Counted from the stretch's first letter, positions 27,054-36,583 are shown. The stretch: DNA of 64,000 bases from GCA-002700125 sp964434385 (GCA_964434385.1 CAYSUW010000001.1:186001-250000), one strand, 5' to 3'. The notes: generated by a model not told the origin, from the sequence alone. Translations and numbers: made by a program.

Positions 27054-28358
27054 CTATTCTATTTCTACTACATGAAAATATTTAGAACCTCTTTTAACTA
27101 TTAATAATTCACCGTTAATTGTATGAGATGTATTTAATTCTTCTTTAGAATCTTCTACTTTTGATTCATTTATATATAATGCGCCTTGTGAGATTAATCT
27201 TTTAGTTTCTGAAAAAGATGAGCATATTCCTTGGTCTACACATAACTCTTGAATGGAATAGGATGAATTAAATTTATTTCTTTTGATTTTACTTGAAGGT
27301 GCTCCTTCAAGAGCATCTTTTAATTCTTTCAAATTGAGATTCTTGAATTTTCCTTCAAATAATGCTTTTGTAATTTTTTTAGCTTCATGAAGTCCTGAGT
27401 TAGAATGAATCATTATTGTAACTTGTTCGGCTAATTTGATCTGAGATTCTCTTTTTTTTGGAGATTCTTTTAATGATTTTTCATAATCTTTTATTTCTTT
27501 TTGGGTAAGTAAAGTAAAATATTTTAAATATTGAATCACATCTTTGTCATCTATGTTGAAAAAGAATTGATAAAGTTTATAAGGAGAAGTTTGATTTGGA
27601 TCTAGTGTAGGAGCTATTCCTTCTGTTTTTCCAAATTTTTCTCCAGATGAATTTGTTATCAATGGATATGTTAATCCATGTGCAAGAGGCCCATCATTAT
27701 TTTTAGCATTTCTTTTATATAATTTATTTATTAAATCTACTCCAGAGAGGATATTCCCCCATTGGTCACTGCCACCCATCTGTAACCTACATCCAAAATT
27801 ATTGTATAAATGCATATAATCATATGCTTGTAAAATCATATATGTAAATTCAGTGAAAGATATTCCATCTTCTCTAGAAATTCTTGATTTTACTGATTCT
27901 TTTTTTAACATGTAATTTATTGTGAAATGTTTTCCTGTATCTCTTAAAAAAGAAATTAGGTCTAAATCTGATAGCCAATCATAATTATCTAAAATTAAAG
28001 CTGGATTACTTTTTGACTTGAAATCAATTAATTGTTCTAATTGAGTTTTTATTCCTTCAATATTATTACTAATTATTTCTCTACTTAAGATATTTCTTTC
28101 CTTAGATTTTCCACTAGGATCACCAATCATTCCTGTTCCTCCACCAATCAGAGCAATTGGTTGATGACCTGCTCTTTGAAGATGAATTAATCCTATGATG
28201 GGTATTAAACTACCTATGTGAAGACTTTTTGATGTTGGATCGAACCCTGTATACCCTGAAATTTTTTCCTTAGAAATCAAGTTATTAAAACCAGGTGTAT
28301 GATCAGAAATAAGTCCACGCCAATTCAGTTCTTCTATTAAGTTCATATGAAAGTCCAT
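27054..28358 (-). CDS. tyrS: Tyrosyl-tRNA synthetase
   Basis: Charges tRNA-Tyr. The 434-residue class I enzyme has YTGFDPTSKSLHIGSLIPI (HIGH variant HIGS), GGSDQWGNILSG for tyrosine recognition and GEKFGKTEG (KMSKS variant). A C-terminal S4 RNA-binding domain spans about 360-434. Two starts are possible, 28358 or the ATG at 28346 (MNLIEELNWRGL); the second gives the more usual N-terminus and neither has a strong ribosome site. It lies 12 bases after ribF. Confidence 0.96.
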   Translation of the reverse strand: MDFHMNLIEELNWRGLISDHTPGFNNLISKEKISGYTGFDPTSKSLHIGSLIPIIGLIHLQRAGHQPIALIGGGTGMIGDPSGKSKERNILSREIISNNIEGIKTQLEQLIDFKSKSNPALILDNYDWLSDLDLISFLRDTGKHFTINYMLKKESVKSRISREDGISFTEFTYMILQAYDYMHLYNNFGCRLQMGGSDQWGNILSGVDLINKLYKRNAKNNDGPLAHGLTYPLITNSSGEKFGKTEGIAPTLDPNQTSPYKLYQFFFNIDDKDVIQYLKYFTLLTQKEIKDYEKSLKESPKKRESQIKLAEQVTIMIHSNSGLHEAKKITKALFEGKFKNLNLKELKDALEGAPSSKIKRNKFNSSYSIQELCVDQGICSSFSETKRLISQGALYINESKVEDSKEELNTSHTINGELLIVKRGSKYFHVVEIE

Positions 28359-28370
28359 TTAGATAGAATA

Positions 28371-29297
28371 TCAAGGAATTTGATTTTTTACATTTGAAAC
28401 ATCAATTTCCATTTGGTTTTTTAGTGAAGTTATATCTTGATATTTTATTTGTGGACGAAGAAAAGACAAAAATTCTATTGTTAAATTTTCACCATAAATC
28501 TCGTTATTAAAATCTAAAATATGTGTTTCTATCATAGTTGGAACATTTTCAGATTCAAAAGTTGGGTTTTTCCCTACACTTGTTACGGATTTTTTTTTCT
28601 TCTTCTTATTATGTATGAATGATTGTGTAGAATAAATGCCATCTTTAGGAACACATTGGTCAACATGAAGTTCAAGATTTGCAGTAGGGTATCCTAAAGT
28701 TTTTCCTCTTTGCTTACCTTTAATTATCTTTCCAGTTAAACTGAAGTTTCTCCCTAAGCTTCTTTTGATATTTTCTATCTCTCCATTTTTTATAAATTTC
28801 TTTATTTGAGAGCTAGAAATTTTTTCATGATTAAAAGTTTTGTTTGGTAATAAAAATAATTCTATTTTCAATCTATTAGTTATCTTTCTTAAATCTTTTT
28901 CTAATCTGATTTGATCATTTCCTATACTAGTTCCACTACCTATTACAAATGCTTGAATATTTATATTTTTTTTTAATTGATAAAGAAAATCTGAAGCTGT
29001 TTGATATCGTAATTTCTTATCAAAATCAATAGGAATCACATGATCAACCCCTTGATTTTTAATTAATTTAAGACGTTCTTCTAAAGGGCAAATTAATGTA
29101 TATTCATTTTGAGGACTTATAATTTGTTTAGGTGACTTTTTGAATGTTAGAGCTAATATTTCTGATTTTTGAGAAAAATTATCTTTAATATTTTTTATTT
29201 GATTGAATATTGAAATATGTCCTATATGAACTCCATCAAAAGTCCCTATTGTAACGATTGTAGGTGTTTTTATTTTAGGTAATTCTGTTATTCCCAT
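28371..29297 (-). CDS. ribF: Bifunctional riboflavin kinase / FAD synthetase
   Basis: Makes FMN and then FAD. The N-terminal adenylyltransferase domain (about 1-170) shows VTIGTFDGVHIGH and SSSQIKKFIKNGEIE. The C-terminal kinase domain (about 180-305) shows GKIIKGKQRGKTLGYPTANLE, a phosphate-binding GYPTAN motif. The 308-residue length is normal. It is in the close-packed minus run between DAHP synthase (21-base gap) and tyrS. Confidence 0.96.
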   Translation of the reverse strand: MGITELPKIKTPTIVTIGTFDGVHIGHISIFNQIKNIKDNFSQKSEILALTFKKSPKQIISPQNEYTLICPLEERLKLIKNQGVDHVIPIDFDKKLRYQTASDFLYQLKKNINIQAFVIGSGTSIGNDQIRLEKDLRKITNRLKIELFLLPNKTFNHEKISSSQIKKFIKNGEIENIKRSLGRNFSLTGKIIKGKQRGKTLGYPTANLELHVDQCVPKDGIYSTQSFIHNKKKKKKSVTSVGKNPTFESENVPTMIETHILDFNNEIYGENLTIEFLSFLRPQIKYQDITSLKNQMEIDVSNVKNQIP

Positions 29298-29318
29298 TTT
29301 TCATGTGAATCATGAAAA

Positions 29319-30386
29319 TTAATTAATTGAATTTTTTTGATTTTCTATCTTAGAGTTTGTTTCAACTAATAATTCTTCTGTTTCTTTCCAGTTTATACAA
29401 GGATCTGTGATTGAAACACCATATTGGAGTTCAGATAAATTACTTGTTAAACTTTGATTTCCTTCATTAATATGACTTTCCAACATTATTCCGACTATTC
29501 CTGTGTTTTTATCAATTACTCTTTGTTTAATTACATCTTCAAAGGCTATTCTTTGTTTTTTATGATCTTTGTAACAGTTAGCGTGTGAGCAGTCTACTAA
29601 TATTGATGGTGTTAAATTGATATTTTTTATTAAATCTATAGCTTGTTTAATAGACTTTGCATCAAAATTAGTACTTTTTGTACTTCCTCTTAGAATAATA
29701 TGTGTAGATTTATTTCCTTTTGTGTTTAATATACAAGCTTTTCCATTAGAATCTATCCCAAGAAAAGAATGAGAAGATTGAGACGCATACATAGCATCTA
29801 CAGCTATTTGGATACTTCCTCCTGTACCATTCTTAAAACCTATAGGCATACTTAACCCGCTAGCCATTTCTCTATGAGTTTGACTTTCTGTAGTTCTAGC
29901 ACCTATAGCACCCCAGGAAATTAGATCTGCTAGATATTGTGGGGTGAAAGGATCTAAAAATTCTGTGCCAGCTGGAAGTCCTAAATCCAATATATCTAAT
30001 AAGAACTTTCGTGCTTTCCTTAGACCTTTTGACATATCAAATGTTCCATTCAAATCTGGATCATTTATTAATCCTTTCCATCCAACAGTAGTTCTAGGTT
30101 TTTCAAAATATGCTCTCATTACAAGATAAATATTTTTATTAATTTTACTTTGTAGTTTTACAAGTCTTTTAGCATATTCAATTCCAGCTTTTTCGTCATG
30201 TATCGAGCAAGGGCCTGTAATCATTAAGAGTCTTTTGTCTTTTCCTGAGATAATATTATTTATAATATTTCGTGATTCCGTTACTTTTTCGGAAATTTGA
30301 GCGCTAATGGGTAGCTCATCCAAAAATTCTTTTGGAGGTTCTAAATTTTTATAGTTTTTTATATTGATATCGTAGGTTTTTTGCAT
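29319..30386 (-). CDS. 3-deoxy-7-phosphoheptulonate synthase (DAHP synthase)
   Basis: Joins phosphoenolpyruvate and erythrose 4-phosphate at the head of the shikimate pathway. The 355-residue protein is the AroF/AroG/AroH-type class I enzyme: MITGPCSIHDEKAGIEYAKRL, GARTTESQTHREMASGLSMPIGFKNGTGG (split here by family positions near 180-200), VDCSHANCYKDHKKQ and MLESHINEGNQ carry the metal and substrate ligands. Which amino acid inhibits it cannot be told. It follows the aroH chorismate mutase by 67 bases, so two shikimate-route enzymes are neighbours. Confidence 0.95.
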   Translation of the reverse strand: MQKTYDINIKNYKNLEPPKEFLDELPISAQISEKVTESRNIINNIISGKDKRLLMITGPCSIHDEKAGIEYAKRLVKLQSKINKNIYLVMRAYFEKPRTTVGWKGLINDPDLNGTFDMSKGLRKARKFLLDILDLGLPAGTEFLDPFTPQYLADLISWGAIGARTTESQTHREMASGLSMPIGFKNGTGGSIQIAVDAMYASQSSHSFLGIDSNGKACILNTKGNKSTHIILRGSTKSTNFDAKSIKQAIDLIKNINLTPSILVDCSHANCYKDHKKQRIAFEDVIKQRVIDKNTGIVGIMLESHINEGNQSLTSNLSELQYGVSITDPCINWKETEELLVETNSKIENQKNSIN

Positions 30387-30453
30387 AGTCTTACTAATTT
30401 ATCTCCGAATTAATGATTTGGCAAAACTATTTAAAAATTTCAAGGGTTTAATT

Positions 30454-30855
30454 TTATGTAACATCAAACTCACTTTGACTTTTTCTTAGATTTACTGCTT
30501 CTTTTAAGTAAGGATGTTTTATTTTTTTTTGTGGCTTCTTTGTGTTCCAAAGTATTAATATTCTGATACATTTTTTTAATCCACTAGGTACTTCCATTTC
30601 ATGACTACATAATAGTGGGACAGTTTTCCATCCCATATCTCTTGCAGCTACTGCAGGGAATTCATCAAAAAGATCTTTTGTAGTAGTGAAAAAAGTAGCA
30701 GCAATATCATCAGTTTCTATCTTATTGACTTTTAACATCTCAGTTAATAATTCTTTAGTAGCATTTTTTATACTTGATGCATTATTTGATTCTACAGTTG
30801 TAGCACCTCTTACTCCTCTTAGAGTAGTGGCTTTTAAATCATTATTTTCAGACAT
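30454..30855 (-). CDS. aroH: Chorismate mutase (AroH type)
   Basis: Converts chorismate to prephenate on the way to Phe and Tyr. The 133-residue protein is the trimeric Bacillus-type AroH fold, not the helical AroQ fold. LRGVRGATTVESNNASSI carries the active-site Arg residues, and FFTTTKDLFDEFPAVAARDMGW and PLLCSHEMEVPSGL match the rest. It starts 8 bases after trpA and precedes DAHP synthase. Confidence 0.93.
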   Translation of the reverse strand: MSENNDLKATTLRGVRGATTVESNNASSIKNATKELLTEMLKVNKIETDDIAATFFTTTKDLFDEFPAVAARDMGWKTVPLLCSHEMEVPSGLKKCIRILILWNTKKPQKKIKHPYLKEAVNLRKSQSEFDVT

Positions 30856-30863
30856 AGTGTTCC

Positions 30864-31667
30864 TTATATTTCTTTGAAAGTTTGTTGATATAATTTAGAT
30901 ATGAAAGATTCCGCTGTAACTCCAGGGTTTTTTTTATTTTTTCTTAACTCATCTATCAGTGCACTTCCAACAATTACTGCATCAGCATATTCTCTGATAC
31001 TTTTTACGTGTGAAGGTCTTGATACTCCAAAACCAACGCCTACAGGTATATTAGTATGTTTTTTTACTATTTTTACTTTTTCTTTTACTTCTTCAGAAAT
31101 TGATGTTCTTGATCCAGTCACTCCAAGTATGCTTATGCAGTATATAAATCCTTGAGCATTTTTGCATCCTAGCTCAATCCTTTTTTCAGAACTATTCAAA
31201 GATATTAGAGGAATAGTATCTAGTGGGGTTTCTTTTATAGAAATTTGTATTTGTTTTATCTCTTCATTAGGAATATCAGCAATTATCAAACCATCTGCCC
31301 CTGAATCATTAGCTAATTTTGCAAATTTTCCTATACCTATACTTAATATTGGATTAATGTAACCCATCATAATTATAGGAACTGTGATACCAGTAGATCT
31401 AATTTTATTTACTAGATCTAAAGACTTTTTTATATTCATTCCATTTTTTATAGCAATATGGCTACTTTTTTGAATTGTAGGACCTTCTGCTATTGGATCA
31501 CTAAATGGCATTCCTATTTCTATGACATCTGAACCTCCATTTATTAATCCTTTAACAACGGTAAGAGTATCTTGTAATGAAGGGTAACCAGCAGTAATAA
31601 ATGGGATTAAAGCTATTCTTCCTTTTTTGTTTTGCTCATCGATGATATTTGTGATCTTACTTTTCAT
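30864..31667 (-). CDS. trpA: Tryptophan synthase alpha subunit
   Basis: Splits indole-3-glycerol phosphate to indole and glyceraldehyde 3-phosphate. The 267-residue TIM barrel has FITAGYPSLQDTL, the catalytic Glu in DVIEIGMPFSDP, the catalytic Asp in GLIIADIPNEE and phosphate-binding VGFGVSRPSHV and DAVIVGSALI. Its usual partner trpB is not next to it or anywhere in this window, so the alpha/beta complex must be assembled from separate loci. It lies 12 bases after the CPBP gene. Confidence 0.96.
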   Translation of the reverse strand: MKSKITNIIDEQNKKGRIALIPFITAGYPSLQDTLTVVKGLINGGSDVIEIGMPFSDPIAEGPTIQKSSHIAIKNGMNIKKSLDLVNKIRSTGITVPIIMMGYINPILSIGIGKFAKLANDSGADGLIIADIPNEEIKQIQISIKETPLDTIPLISLNSSEKRIELGCKNAQGFIYCISILGVTGSRTSISEEVKEKVKIVKKHTNIPVGVGFGVSRPSHVKSIREYADAVIVGSALIDELRKNKKNPGVTAESFISKLYQQTFKEI

Positions 31668-31679
31668 TTTTTCCTATAA

Positions 31680-32390
31680 TCAGATATTTGTAATAGTTAG
31701 TATAATCGCAAGACTATTTTGAATTATATGTATATAGATACATGGGAGTAAAGATCTTGTTTTGATTTTTATCCATCCAATAGACATTCCTAATATGAAA
31801 ACTGGGATGATTGCTCCTAAGTGCATATGAAACAATGCAAAGATAACGCTTGTAATCAAGATAGATTTTTTAGAACCATATTTCGAATGAAATTTATTTA
31901 ATAAAAACCCTCTGAATAAAATTTCTTCTGATATAGGTGCAATCAAAATTGCTACAGTGCAAAAAATGAAAAAAGATTTACTTGAAATTTTGGGCATAGA
32001 ATTTTCTATAGCAGGAGGGTAAAACAAATTTATAGAGAAAGAATTAATAAAATAATACCAAATTCCAACGAATAATAATCCTATTACCCAATAGGATAAG
32101 GCTAATAAGTATGGGTAAATAGAATTCAAAAAAAATGATTTAAATTCAGTATATTTTGAAGGATTTATAAAACCCAGGGATATTAATGAAAGTTTAAAAT
32201 TCATATTGTATTTTCTTCTATTTAAGTAAAATATGGGTAATATTGTTGCAGGATAAAAAATAAATGATAAAACAAATATATTTGTAATAATTGTTAAAAG
32301 AAGAGTTGTTAAAGTAACAATTATAAGAATAGATATGATGAGGATTTCATCATTTAATTTCCAGATAATAGATCTATTTTCTGGCTCCAT
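31680..32390 (-). CDS. CPBP family intramembrane metalloprotease
   Basis: A 236-residue membrane protein with about six to seven hydrophobic segments. The CPBP/Abi (Rce1-like) motifs are EEILFRGFL (EExxxR) near residue 158, ALFHMH near 187 and a later hydrophobic stretch with HIIQNSLA. The family includes CAAX-like proteases and bacteriocin self-immunity proteins; the substrate here is unknown. It sits between ftsH (11 bases upstream) and trpA, so it shares their transcript. Confidence 0.88.
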   Translation of the reverse strand: MEPENRSIIWKLNDEILIISILIIVTLTTLLLTIITNIFVLSFIFYPATILPIFYLNRRKYNMNFKLSLISLGFINPSKYTEFKSFFLNSIYPYLLALSYWVIGLLFVGIWYYFINSFSINLFYPPAIENSMPKISSKSFFIFCTVAILIAPISEEILFRGFLLNKFHSKYGSKKSILITSVIFALFHMHLGAIIPVFILGMSIGWIKIKTRSLLPCIYIHIIQNSLAIILTITNI

Positions 32391-32401
32391 TTTAGTAATG
32401 T

Positions 32402-34312
32402 TTAAGTTATCTGTGGTTCTGCTTTAGGGTTAGTAACTTTGTCTTGATCAAAAGATTCTTCAGTTATTTTCTGAGATTTAGATTTTTTCTTACTAACTTC
32501 CTCTCCTTTCAACAATTTGACCATTTCTTCTCCATCAATAGTTTCGTTTTCTAGAAGATAGTTTGCCAATAATTCAAGTTGATTTTTATGTTTCAGAAGT
32601 ATTGATTCTGCACTTTGTTTTCCTTTTTCAAGTAGTTTATCAATCTCTTTATCTATTATTTCTTGAGTTTTAGAACTGTAATCTCTTTGTTCATTGACTT
32701 CTTTTCCAAGAAAAACTGTTTCTTGATTTTTCCCAAAAGTTCTTAGTCCTAATTTTTCACTCATACCATATTTAGTTACCATCTGATTGGCTACTTTAGT
32801 TGCAGTTTCTATATCATTGCTAGCGCCAGTTGTGATTGCTCCAAATTGAATTTTTTCTGCAATTCTTCCACCCATTGCTGTAGCAATCATAGCTTCAAAT
32901 TGATCAACAGTCTGAAGATAACGATCCTCGTCTGGAAGATATCTTGTATAACCTCCCATTTGACCTCTTGAAATTATGGATACTTTATGAACTGGATCTG
33001 CTGATGGAATGTAGTTAGCTACTAATGCATGACCTGCTTCATGAAAAGCAGTTAAAATACGTTCTTTTTCTGTAATAATCCTACTGTTTCTAGCAGGACC
33101 TGCTATTACTCTATCAATTGATTCTAGTAATGAGCTTATATTAATTTTCTTTAATTTTCTTCTTGCGGATAGTATAGCAGCTTCATTTACAAGATTTGCA
33201 AGATCTGCTCCACTAAACCCAGGTGTTTGTTTAGCTATTGATTCTAATTTGACATCTTTTTCTAATGGTTTGCCTTTTGAATGAACATCTAGGATTGCAG
33301 TTCTTCCTTTGATATCAGGGTTATCTAGAATAACTCTTCTATCGAATCTTCCTGGTCTTAACAGTGCTGGATCTAATATATCTGGTCTATTGGTAGCTGC
33401 AATAACTATAACATTTGTTGATGTATCGAATCCGTCCATTTCAACTAGAATTTGATTAAGAGTCTGTTCTCTTTCGTCATGTCCTCCTCCTAACCCTGCT
33501 CCTCTGTGTCTACCAACTGCATCTATTTCATCAACAAATATGATACAAGGAGAATGTTTTTTTGCTTTATCAAACAAGTCTCTTACTCTTGATGCACCAA
33601 CTCCTACAAACATTTCAACAAATTCAGAACCACTTATTGAAAAAAACGGGACTTCAGCTTCTCCGGCTACTGCTCTTGCCATTAAAGTTTTTCCTGTTCC
33701 AGGAGGACCTACTAACAAAACTCCGCTTGGAATTCTAGCCCCCAGAGCTAAAAATTTTTCAGGAGATTTCAAAAAATCTACAACTTCTTGTAATTCTTCT
33801 TTTGCTTCTTCTACACCTGCAACATCATCAAAGGTTACTGTTGCTGTTGCTCCAGTAAACATTCTTGCTTTGCTTCTTCCAAAACCCAAAGCATTATTAC
33901 TTCCACCTTGAGCCTGTCTCATCATAAAAATTAAAATTCCTGCAAATAAGATTAAGGGAAGAAAGCTTAAAGCAATTGATAAAAAGCTACTTAACCCTCC
34001 TGCTCCTTTTACTTCTACTTCTACATTAGCAGGATCTACATTAGCAGTATTTAGGATTTCATAAATACGAGATCCATTTTCTTTTCGAGATTTATAAGAT
34101 TTTCCACCGCTTTCTACTTTAAGAGTATCTCCTCTAACTTGAATGAATACTCTCTGTCCCAAGGGAGGGTTCTTAGATAATTCAATCACTTGAGTAATAG
34201 AAATTTCTTCAGTAGTTTTTAGAGAATCATCAAAAAATATAAAAAAAGTAGCTAAGACTGATGCTACTATCAAAGTATAAATTAATAAATTTTTCTTAAA
34301 AATTTTATTCAT
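32402..34312 (-). CDS. ftsH: ATP-dependent zinc metalloprotease FtsH
   Basis: Membrane AAA protease for quality control of membrane and regulatory proteins. The 636-residue protein has two N-terminal membrane segments (about 10-27 and 108-130) around an extracytoplasmic loop. The AAA domain has Walker A GPPGTGKTLMARA near 200, Walker B IIFVDEID, and the second region of homology RPDILDPALLRPGRFDR. The zinc site HEAGH is near residue 422. The tail is rich in Lys, Ser and Glu. It heads the minus run ending at tyrS. Confidence 0.98.
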   Translation of the reverse strand: MNKIFKKNLLIYTLIVASVLATFFIFFDDSLKTTEEISITQVIELSKNPPLGQRVFIQVRGDTLKVESGGKSYKSRKENGSRIYEILNTANVDPANVEVEVKGAGGLSSFLSIALSFLPLILFAGILIFMMRQAQGGSNNALGFGRSKARMFTGATATVTFDDVAGVEEAKEELQEVVDFLKSPEKFLALGARIPSGVLLVGPPGTGKTLMARAVAGEAEVPFFSISGSEFVEMFVGVGASRVRDLFDKAKKHSPCIIFVDEIDAVGRHRGAGLGGGHDEREQTLNQILVEMDGFDTSTNVIVIAATNRPDILDPALLRPGRFDRRVILDNPDIKGRTAILDVHSKGKPLEKDVKLESIAKQTPGFSGADLANLVNEAAILSARRKLKKINISSLLESIDRVIAGPARNSRIITEKERILTAFHEAGHALVANYIPSADPVHKVSIISRGQMGGYTRYLPDEDRYLQTVDQFEAMIATAMGGRIAEKIQFGAITTGASNDIETATKVANQMVTKYGMSEKLGLRTFGKNQETVFLGKEVNEQRDYSSKTQEIIDKEIDKLLEKGKQSAESILLKHKNQLELLANYLLENETIDGEEMVKLLKGEEVSKKKSKSQKITEESFDQDKVTNPKAEPQIT

Positions 34313-34468
34313 GGAAATTTGTTGATATAAATTTAGTGTTTTTAATAATAATTAATAAAAAAGTTAATTTATTACTATATTCTAATTAGTTTTCAATATA
34401 TGATATCATTCTATCCTAGCATATTCTAATTTTGAAAATGAAAAATATTTGTTAATTAGGATTATTGA

Positions 34469-34498
34469 TTGACTCTAAAAAGAAGTTAATGTTAGAAT
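34469..34498 (+). promoter_or_regulatory. Promoter of infC-rpmI-rplT
   Basis: TTGACT (34469-34474) and TAGAAT (34493-34498) are 18 bases apart, with a predicted start near 34505. That places the start only a few bases before the GTG at 34509 and the GGGAGG at 34511-34516, which matters for choosing the infC start. Nothing else is evident in 34313-34508. Confidence 0.65.
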
Positions 34499-34508
34499 TT
34501 CACGATTT

Positions 34509-35114
34509 GTGGGAGGAAATTATTATAGTTTTAGTAAGGTTGGTAGTTTAACTTTGCAAAAGTCTACGAATTACAGACAAAAAAAAGAAAATTTAAAACA
34601 ATATAGAGTAAACAACCGAATTCGTTCTAAAGAGGTTAGGGTTATAATTGGTCGAGGCGATTCTGAATCAAAGTTACTTGATGTTAAGGATGCTATTAAA
34701 TTAGCAGAAGAACAAGGGCTTGATTTAGTAGAAGTTGCACCAAATCAATATCCTCCAGTATGTAGAATTTTAGATTATGGAAAATTTCGATTTATACAAT
34801 CAAAAAAAGCAAAAGAAGCAAAAAAATCTCAATCTAAAATTTTAATGAAAGATGTTAGGCTGAGAATGAGAATAGGCGAACACGACATGAATTCTAAAGA
34901 GAATAAAATTAGAGCATTCATTTCTTCTGGATATAAAGTAAGAGTATCGGTTTTCTTTAGAGGAAGAGAAATGGCTTACCCTGACATAGCAATAAGTCTA
35001 TTAAAAAAATTAGCTGATCGATTAGAAGATATTTCAATAGTAGATAAAGTACCATCTATAGAAGGAAGATCGTTGTCAATAATATTAGCCCCAATGGGGA
35101 AGGTAAAAGGTTGA
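34509..35114 (+). CDS. infC: Translation initiation factor IF-3
   Basis: Binds the 30S subunit and proofreads start-codon selection. The N-domain opens with QYRVNNRIRSKEVRVIIG, the linker is Lys-rich, and the C-domain has KDVRLRMRIGEHDMNSK and VSVFFRGREMAYP. The longest frame starts at GTG 34509, but a strong GGGAGG lies just after that GTG and the promoter predicts an RNA start near 34505. A TTG at 34554 gives a more usual 17-residue lead to YRVNNRI. Between them, ATT at 34522 opens a 9-codon frame ending TAA at 34549-34551. Non-ATG starts are normal for infC, so the true start is unsettled. rpmI follows 3 bases later. Confidence 0.92.
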   Translation: MGGNYYSFSKVGSLTLQKSTNYRQKKENLKQYRVNNRIRSKEVRVIIGRGDSESKLLDVKDAIKLAEEQGLDLVEVAPNQYPPVCRILDYGKFRFIQSKKAKEAKKSQSKILMKDVRLRMRIGEHDMNSKENKIRAFISSGYKVRVSVFFRGREMAYPDIAISLLKKLADRLEDISIVDKVPSIEGRSLSIILAPMGKVKG

Positions 35115-35117
35115 AAA

Positions 35118-35306
35118 ATGCCAAAGATTAAAACACATAAAGGAGCAAAGAAAAGATTTCATAAAAGCTCAACTGGAAAATTGTTAAGAACTAAAGGAAT
35201 GAAGAGTCATCTGAGGAGAAATAAATCAAAAAGAAATAAGAGATTATTTGCTTCTAAGATAGGTTTATCAGAGGCTATTGGTAAAAAAATCAAACGTTTA
35301 ATATAA
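35118..35306 (+). CDS. rpmI: Ribosomal protein bL35
   Basis: A 62-residue basic ribosomal protein. KIKTHKGAKKRFHKSSTGK and LRTKGMKSHLRRNKSKR match the bL35 family from end to end. It sits in the classic infC-rpmI-rplT order, with gaps of 3 and 15 bases, as in most bacteria where IF-3 and L20 control the operon. Confidence 0.97.
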   Translation: MPKIKTHKGAKKRFHKSSTGKLLRTKGMKSHLRRNKSKRNKRLFASKIGLSEAIGKKIKRLI

Positions 35307-35321
35307 ATTTGGGAGTTTAAG

Positions 35322-35678
35322 TTGACTAGAGCTAAAGGTGGAAACACTAATAGAAAAAGGCATAAAAAAGTATTACAGCAAGTTAAAGGACATCGTGGTT
35401 CAAGGAATCGAAGATTTAAAGTAGCTCAAGAATCTTTAATCCATGCTTTGTCATATAGTACTATTCATAGGAAAAATAAAAAAAGAGAACAGAGAGCTTT
35501 AGCAATTATAAGGATAAATGCTGCCGCTAGAATTAATGGAATTACTTATGGACAATTAATTCATGGGTTGAAATTATCTGATGTTGATTTAGATAGAAAA
35601 TCTTTATCAAATATTGCAGTTAATGATCCTGATGCCTTTAAAGAGATAGTAGACTTCGCTAGATCCTCATTGGTTTAG
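35322..35678 (+). CDS. rplT: Ribosomal protein bL20
   Basis: A 118-residue 23S rRNA-binding assembly protein. TRAKGGNTNRKRHKKVLQQ, GHRGSRNRRFKVAQE and the C-terminal LIHGLKLSDVDLDRKSLSNIA are diagnostic. The start is TTG at 35322 with GGGAG about 7 bases ahead. It is followed after 17 bases by the convergent ctaB gene, with no obvious terminator in that space. Confidence 0.97.
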   Translation: MTRAKGGNTNRKRHKKVLQQVKGHRGSRNRRFKVAQESLIHALSYSTIHRKNKKREQRALAIIRINAAARINGITYGQLIHGLKLSDVDLDRKSLSNIAVNDPDAFKEIVDFARSSLV

Positions 35679-35695
35679 AATTCAAATATAATTAT

Positions 35696-36583
35696 TTATC
35701 CAATTATGTTTGAACTATCTATGATAATAGTCATACATATTAGAAATAAGTAAAGTAATGAGAATTTATATAATCCAAGGTTCTTTTTAGTAGTATATTT
35801 TACTATTAATCTTATAGTGTAGTTCAGATACATTACTCCTAATATGATAGAACCTAATAAGTATATAATTCCTAGATTTGAACTCACAATTGTTAATGCT
35901 AAAGTTAATGCTATCAAAATGATTGTATGAGTTAGAATCATTATTTGAGTTTTTCTAAAACCTATAATAGTTGGAAGCATAGGAATTTTTGCTTCTTTAT
36001 AATCTTCATTCATTAACATAGCTAAAGCCCAAAAATGAGGTGGAGTCCAGAAGAAAATAATAGCGAAAAGATACCAAGCTGGAAGTGAAAGAGATCCTGT
36101 GACAGCAGCCCAGCCTACCAGAGGTGGAAAACAACCTGCAATTCCACCTATCACGATGTTGTGACTTGTTGTTTTTTTTAACCACAATGAATAGATAAAA
36201 ACGTAAAAAACATTCCCTAGAATTGCTAATATTGCTGCCAGAAAATTAGAACCAAAATAAAGTATGATGAAACTCAATATAGTAAGGAAAACCCCAAAAG
36301 ATAAAGCCTTCTTTGGAGTTACTCTATTACTTGCAACTGGTCTGTTGCTAGTTCTTTTCATTAGTTGGTCAACATCTTTATCAATGAAATGATTTATTGC
36401 TCCTGCTCCACCGGATGCTAGTGTTCCTCCTACAATAATGATAATTATTAGGATAAGAGAAGGAGTACTCCCATTAGCAAGGAACATTCCAGAAATAGCA
36501 GTTACTAAAAGTAGGGAGATTACTTTAGGTTTAGTTAAAGCAATGTAATCTTTCGAGATTTTTAAGAAATTTTCTTTGTTCAA
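35696..36583 (-). CDS. ctaB: Protoheme IX farnesyltransferase
   Basis: Makes heme O by adding a farnesyl group to heme B. The 295-residue UbiA-family membrane protein has about nine transmembrane helices. The prenyl-diphosphate/metal motif is NHFIDKDVDQLMKRTSNRP near residue 65, and a second one is LAMLMNEDYKEAKIPMLP. Its start overlaps the ctaA stop by 4 bases (ATGA type), so the two heme A enzymes are coupled. They imply a heme A-containing terminal oxidase elsewhere in the genome. Confidence 0.96.
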   Translation of the reverse strand: MNKENFLKISKDYIALTKPKVISLLLVTAISGMFLANGSTPSLILIIIIIVGGTLASGGAGAINHFIDKDVDQLMKRTSNRPVASNRVTPKKALSFGVFLTILSFIILYFGSNFLAAILAILGNVFYVFIYSLWLKKTTSHNIVIGGIAGCFPPLVGWAAVTGSLSLPAWYLFAIIFFWTPPHFWALAMLMNEDYKEAKIPMLPTIIGFRKTQIMILTHTIILIALTLALTIVSSNLGIIYLLGSIILGVMYLNYTIRLIVKYTTKKNLGLYKFSLLYLFLICMTIIIDSSNIIG

